Shown here one piece after another: positions 63,279 through 64,000 of a stretch of DNA of 64,000 nt; positions within the stretch are counted from its first letter, which is position 1, and each line of letters opens with the position of its first letter. This DNA comes from Methylocella silvestris BL2 (lineage in GTDB: Bacteria; Pseudomonadota; Alphaproteobacteria; Rhizobiales; Beijerinckiaceae). Under the pieces are notes generated by a model, which saw only the letters and a list, made by a program, of their open reading frames with translations, ran no database searches and was not told where the DNA came from. The translations under genes were made by a program, and so were the position numbers. The stretch covers positions 310,001-374,000 of the forward strand of contig NC_011666.1 of the NCBI RefSeq assembly GCF_000021745.1, given 5' to 3'.

Positions 63279-63818
63279 ATGAAGGCGGCGCCAAAAACCT
63301 CCCTCCATCTCGTCGCGACCCGGATTCCCGGACGCTCACCGGCCGTTGGCAGGCTGCAGGTCGGAAGCTTGATCTTGCCCTGCGCGATCGGATCCGCCGG
63401 CGTCAGGCGGGACAAGCGGGAAGGCGATCATGCCTCTCCGGCGGGAAGCTGGCGGCTGCTGTACGGTTTTTTTCGCGCAGATCGGCGCGCGCCCAGATCG
63501 TCGGCGCTGCCGATGCGCGCCACGCGTCCGGGCGACGGCTGGTGTGACGATCCCGCGAGCGCGCTCTATAACCGGCAGGTGGCGGCGCCGTTTGCCAGAT
63601 CCTTCGAGACTTTGTGGCGTGACGATCGCCTCTACGACATCGTCATCGTGCTCGACTACAATATCCACCCCCGCCGCAAGAGCCGCGGCAGCGCGATTTT
63701 CCTGCACTGCGCCCGGGACGGGCTAGACCCGACGGAGGGCTGCATCGCCCTGCGTCCGCGGGATTTCCGCCGCCTGCTGCCGCGATTGTCGACACAGACG
63801 ATTCTGACGATCAGATAG
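63279..63818 (+). CDS. L,D-transpeptidase catalytic-domain protein
   Basis: 179 residues, a YkuD-type domain: VGSLILPCAIGSAGVRRDKREGD-like start, SPAGSW, and the active-site region IFLHCARDGLDPTEGCIAL with His at about 142 and the nucleophilic Cys at about 155. The usual HxX-SxGC pattern has Thr-Glu in place of Ser-x. No clear signal peptide is seen from ATG 63279, so either the start is wrong or export is atypical. It would cross-link peptidoglycan or lipoproteins; related proteins lack proof. Confidence 0.87.
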   Translation: MKAAPKTSLHLVATRIPGRSPAVGRLQVGSLILPCAIGSAGVRRDKREGDHASPAGSWRLLYGFFRADRRAPRSSALPMRATRPGDGWCDDPASALYNRQVAAPFARSFETLWRDDRLYDIVIVLDYNIHPRRKSRGSAIFLHCARDGLDPTEGCIALRPRDFRRLLPRLSTQTILTIR

Positions 63819-63858
63819 ATTTGTATCAATATGTTGAGCGATATTTTTTATGTATCGC

Positions 63859-64000
63859 TCAAGGCCGTGGCCGCCCTCCAAAAATCGCGCTGCCGATCCG
63901 CACATGCGTCGCCCCAAGCTGGATCGCGAGCTCGAAATCGCCGCTCATGCCCATGGAGAGCTCGCGCAGCCCATTGCGCGCGGCGATCTGGTTCAAAAGG
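63859..64000 (-). CDS. YggS-family PLP-binding protein, C-terminal end only
   Basis: The stop is TGA at 63861-63859. Reading leftward from the window edge, the frame gives [20 protein letters not shown], then [20 protein letters not shown]. This is the unmistakable C-terminus of the YggS/PLPBP family (SMGMS-DFE-AI and VRIGSAIFG). These proteins bind PLP without known catalysis and help vitamin B6 and amino-acid homeostasis. The rest of the gene lies beyond the right edge. Convergent with the L,D-transpeptidase gene, 40 bases between. Confidence 0.93.
   Translation of the reverse strand, partial: LLNQIAARNGLRELSMGMSGDFELAIQLGATHVRIGSAIFGGRPRP

Noticed and set aside
1-64000. Mobile elements, prophage or CRISPR
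   Set aside because: No transposase, integrase, phage gene, direct-repeat array or composition break was seen on reading through the window.

Overview
The window is ordinary high-GC chromosomal DNA of an alphaproteobacterium. Markers for this are a PhyR/NepR/EcfG general stress response locus, the RegB/RegA (ActS/ActR) pair, cobS-cobT next to a dnaJ-like gene and bolA, a NadQ-type regulator in front of nadABC, a Cys-poor DnaX, and the alphaproteobacterial form of the small SRP RNA. Gene order and protein style suggest Hyphomicrobiales, perhaps Beijerinckiaceae or a relative; the family is a guess. I see no phage, insertion sequence, plasmid or CRISPR signature. Coding density is very high, and many convergent neighbours end within a few bases of each other.

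Layout. 1-9.8 kb: pnp (cut by the left edge), rpsO, a membrane-anchored TPR protein, a secreted EF-hand protein, queC-nudC, then ffs-dnaX-ybaB-recR. 9.8-17 kb: an EamA transporter, a VOC protein, rmuC, yihY, a DUF4384 protein, uppP and fumC. 17-21.5 kb: the general stress block, with nepR-ecfG divergent from phyR, then small stress-type membrane proteins (DUF883, a holin-like protein), a Pro-rich protein and a DUF892 ferritin-like protein. Two boxes of the form GGAAC-N16-CGTT lie here, one before nepR-ecfG and one just before the Pro-rich gene. 21.5-29 kb: an LpoA-like lipoprotein divergent from rsmI-yraN, then nadQ and the nadABC operon with an inverted repeat at the nadA start.

29.5-35.7 kb is the most interesting part, a metal-stress island. 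It has a rhodanese-ChrB fusion with a ChrA chromate transporter. Next comes a four-gene bufferin-type RiPP operon: a Cys-containing DUF2282 precursor, a DUF692/MNIO enzyme, a DUF2063 partner and DoxX. Divergent from it are an ECF sigma factor and a DUF1109 (NrsF-like) anti-sigma factor. The sigma gene and the precursor gene both have the same box, GTAACG-N16-CGAA, facing outward, so one sigma factor probably controls both transcripts. The box also fixes the real start codons.

35.7-51 kb: a fadD-like ligase, a small membrane protein, opgD/G, corA, a pseudouridine synthase, a Sel1-repeat protein, a ThiE-like protein, secB, an MNT/HEPN pair, cobT, cobS, a DnaJ-domain protein, bolA, a CAU-anticodon tRNA (probably Ile2) and regA/regB. 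51-64 kb: an intracellular PHA depolymerase with a palindromic site upstream, a YgjP-like metalloprotease, rpmB, a GFA-family protein, ftsK with a CtrA-type box upstream, a cystathionine gamma-synthase-type enzyme, lolA, xthA, a cyclic-nucleotide-binding protein, an OmpR-type regulator, an HTH/substrate-binding-domain regulator, an L,D-transpeptidase and the C-terminal end of a YggS-type protein.

All calls come from reading the sequence and recalling protein families. No searches or folding programs were run.
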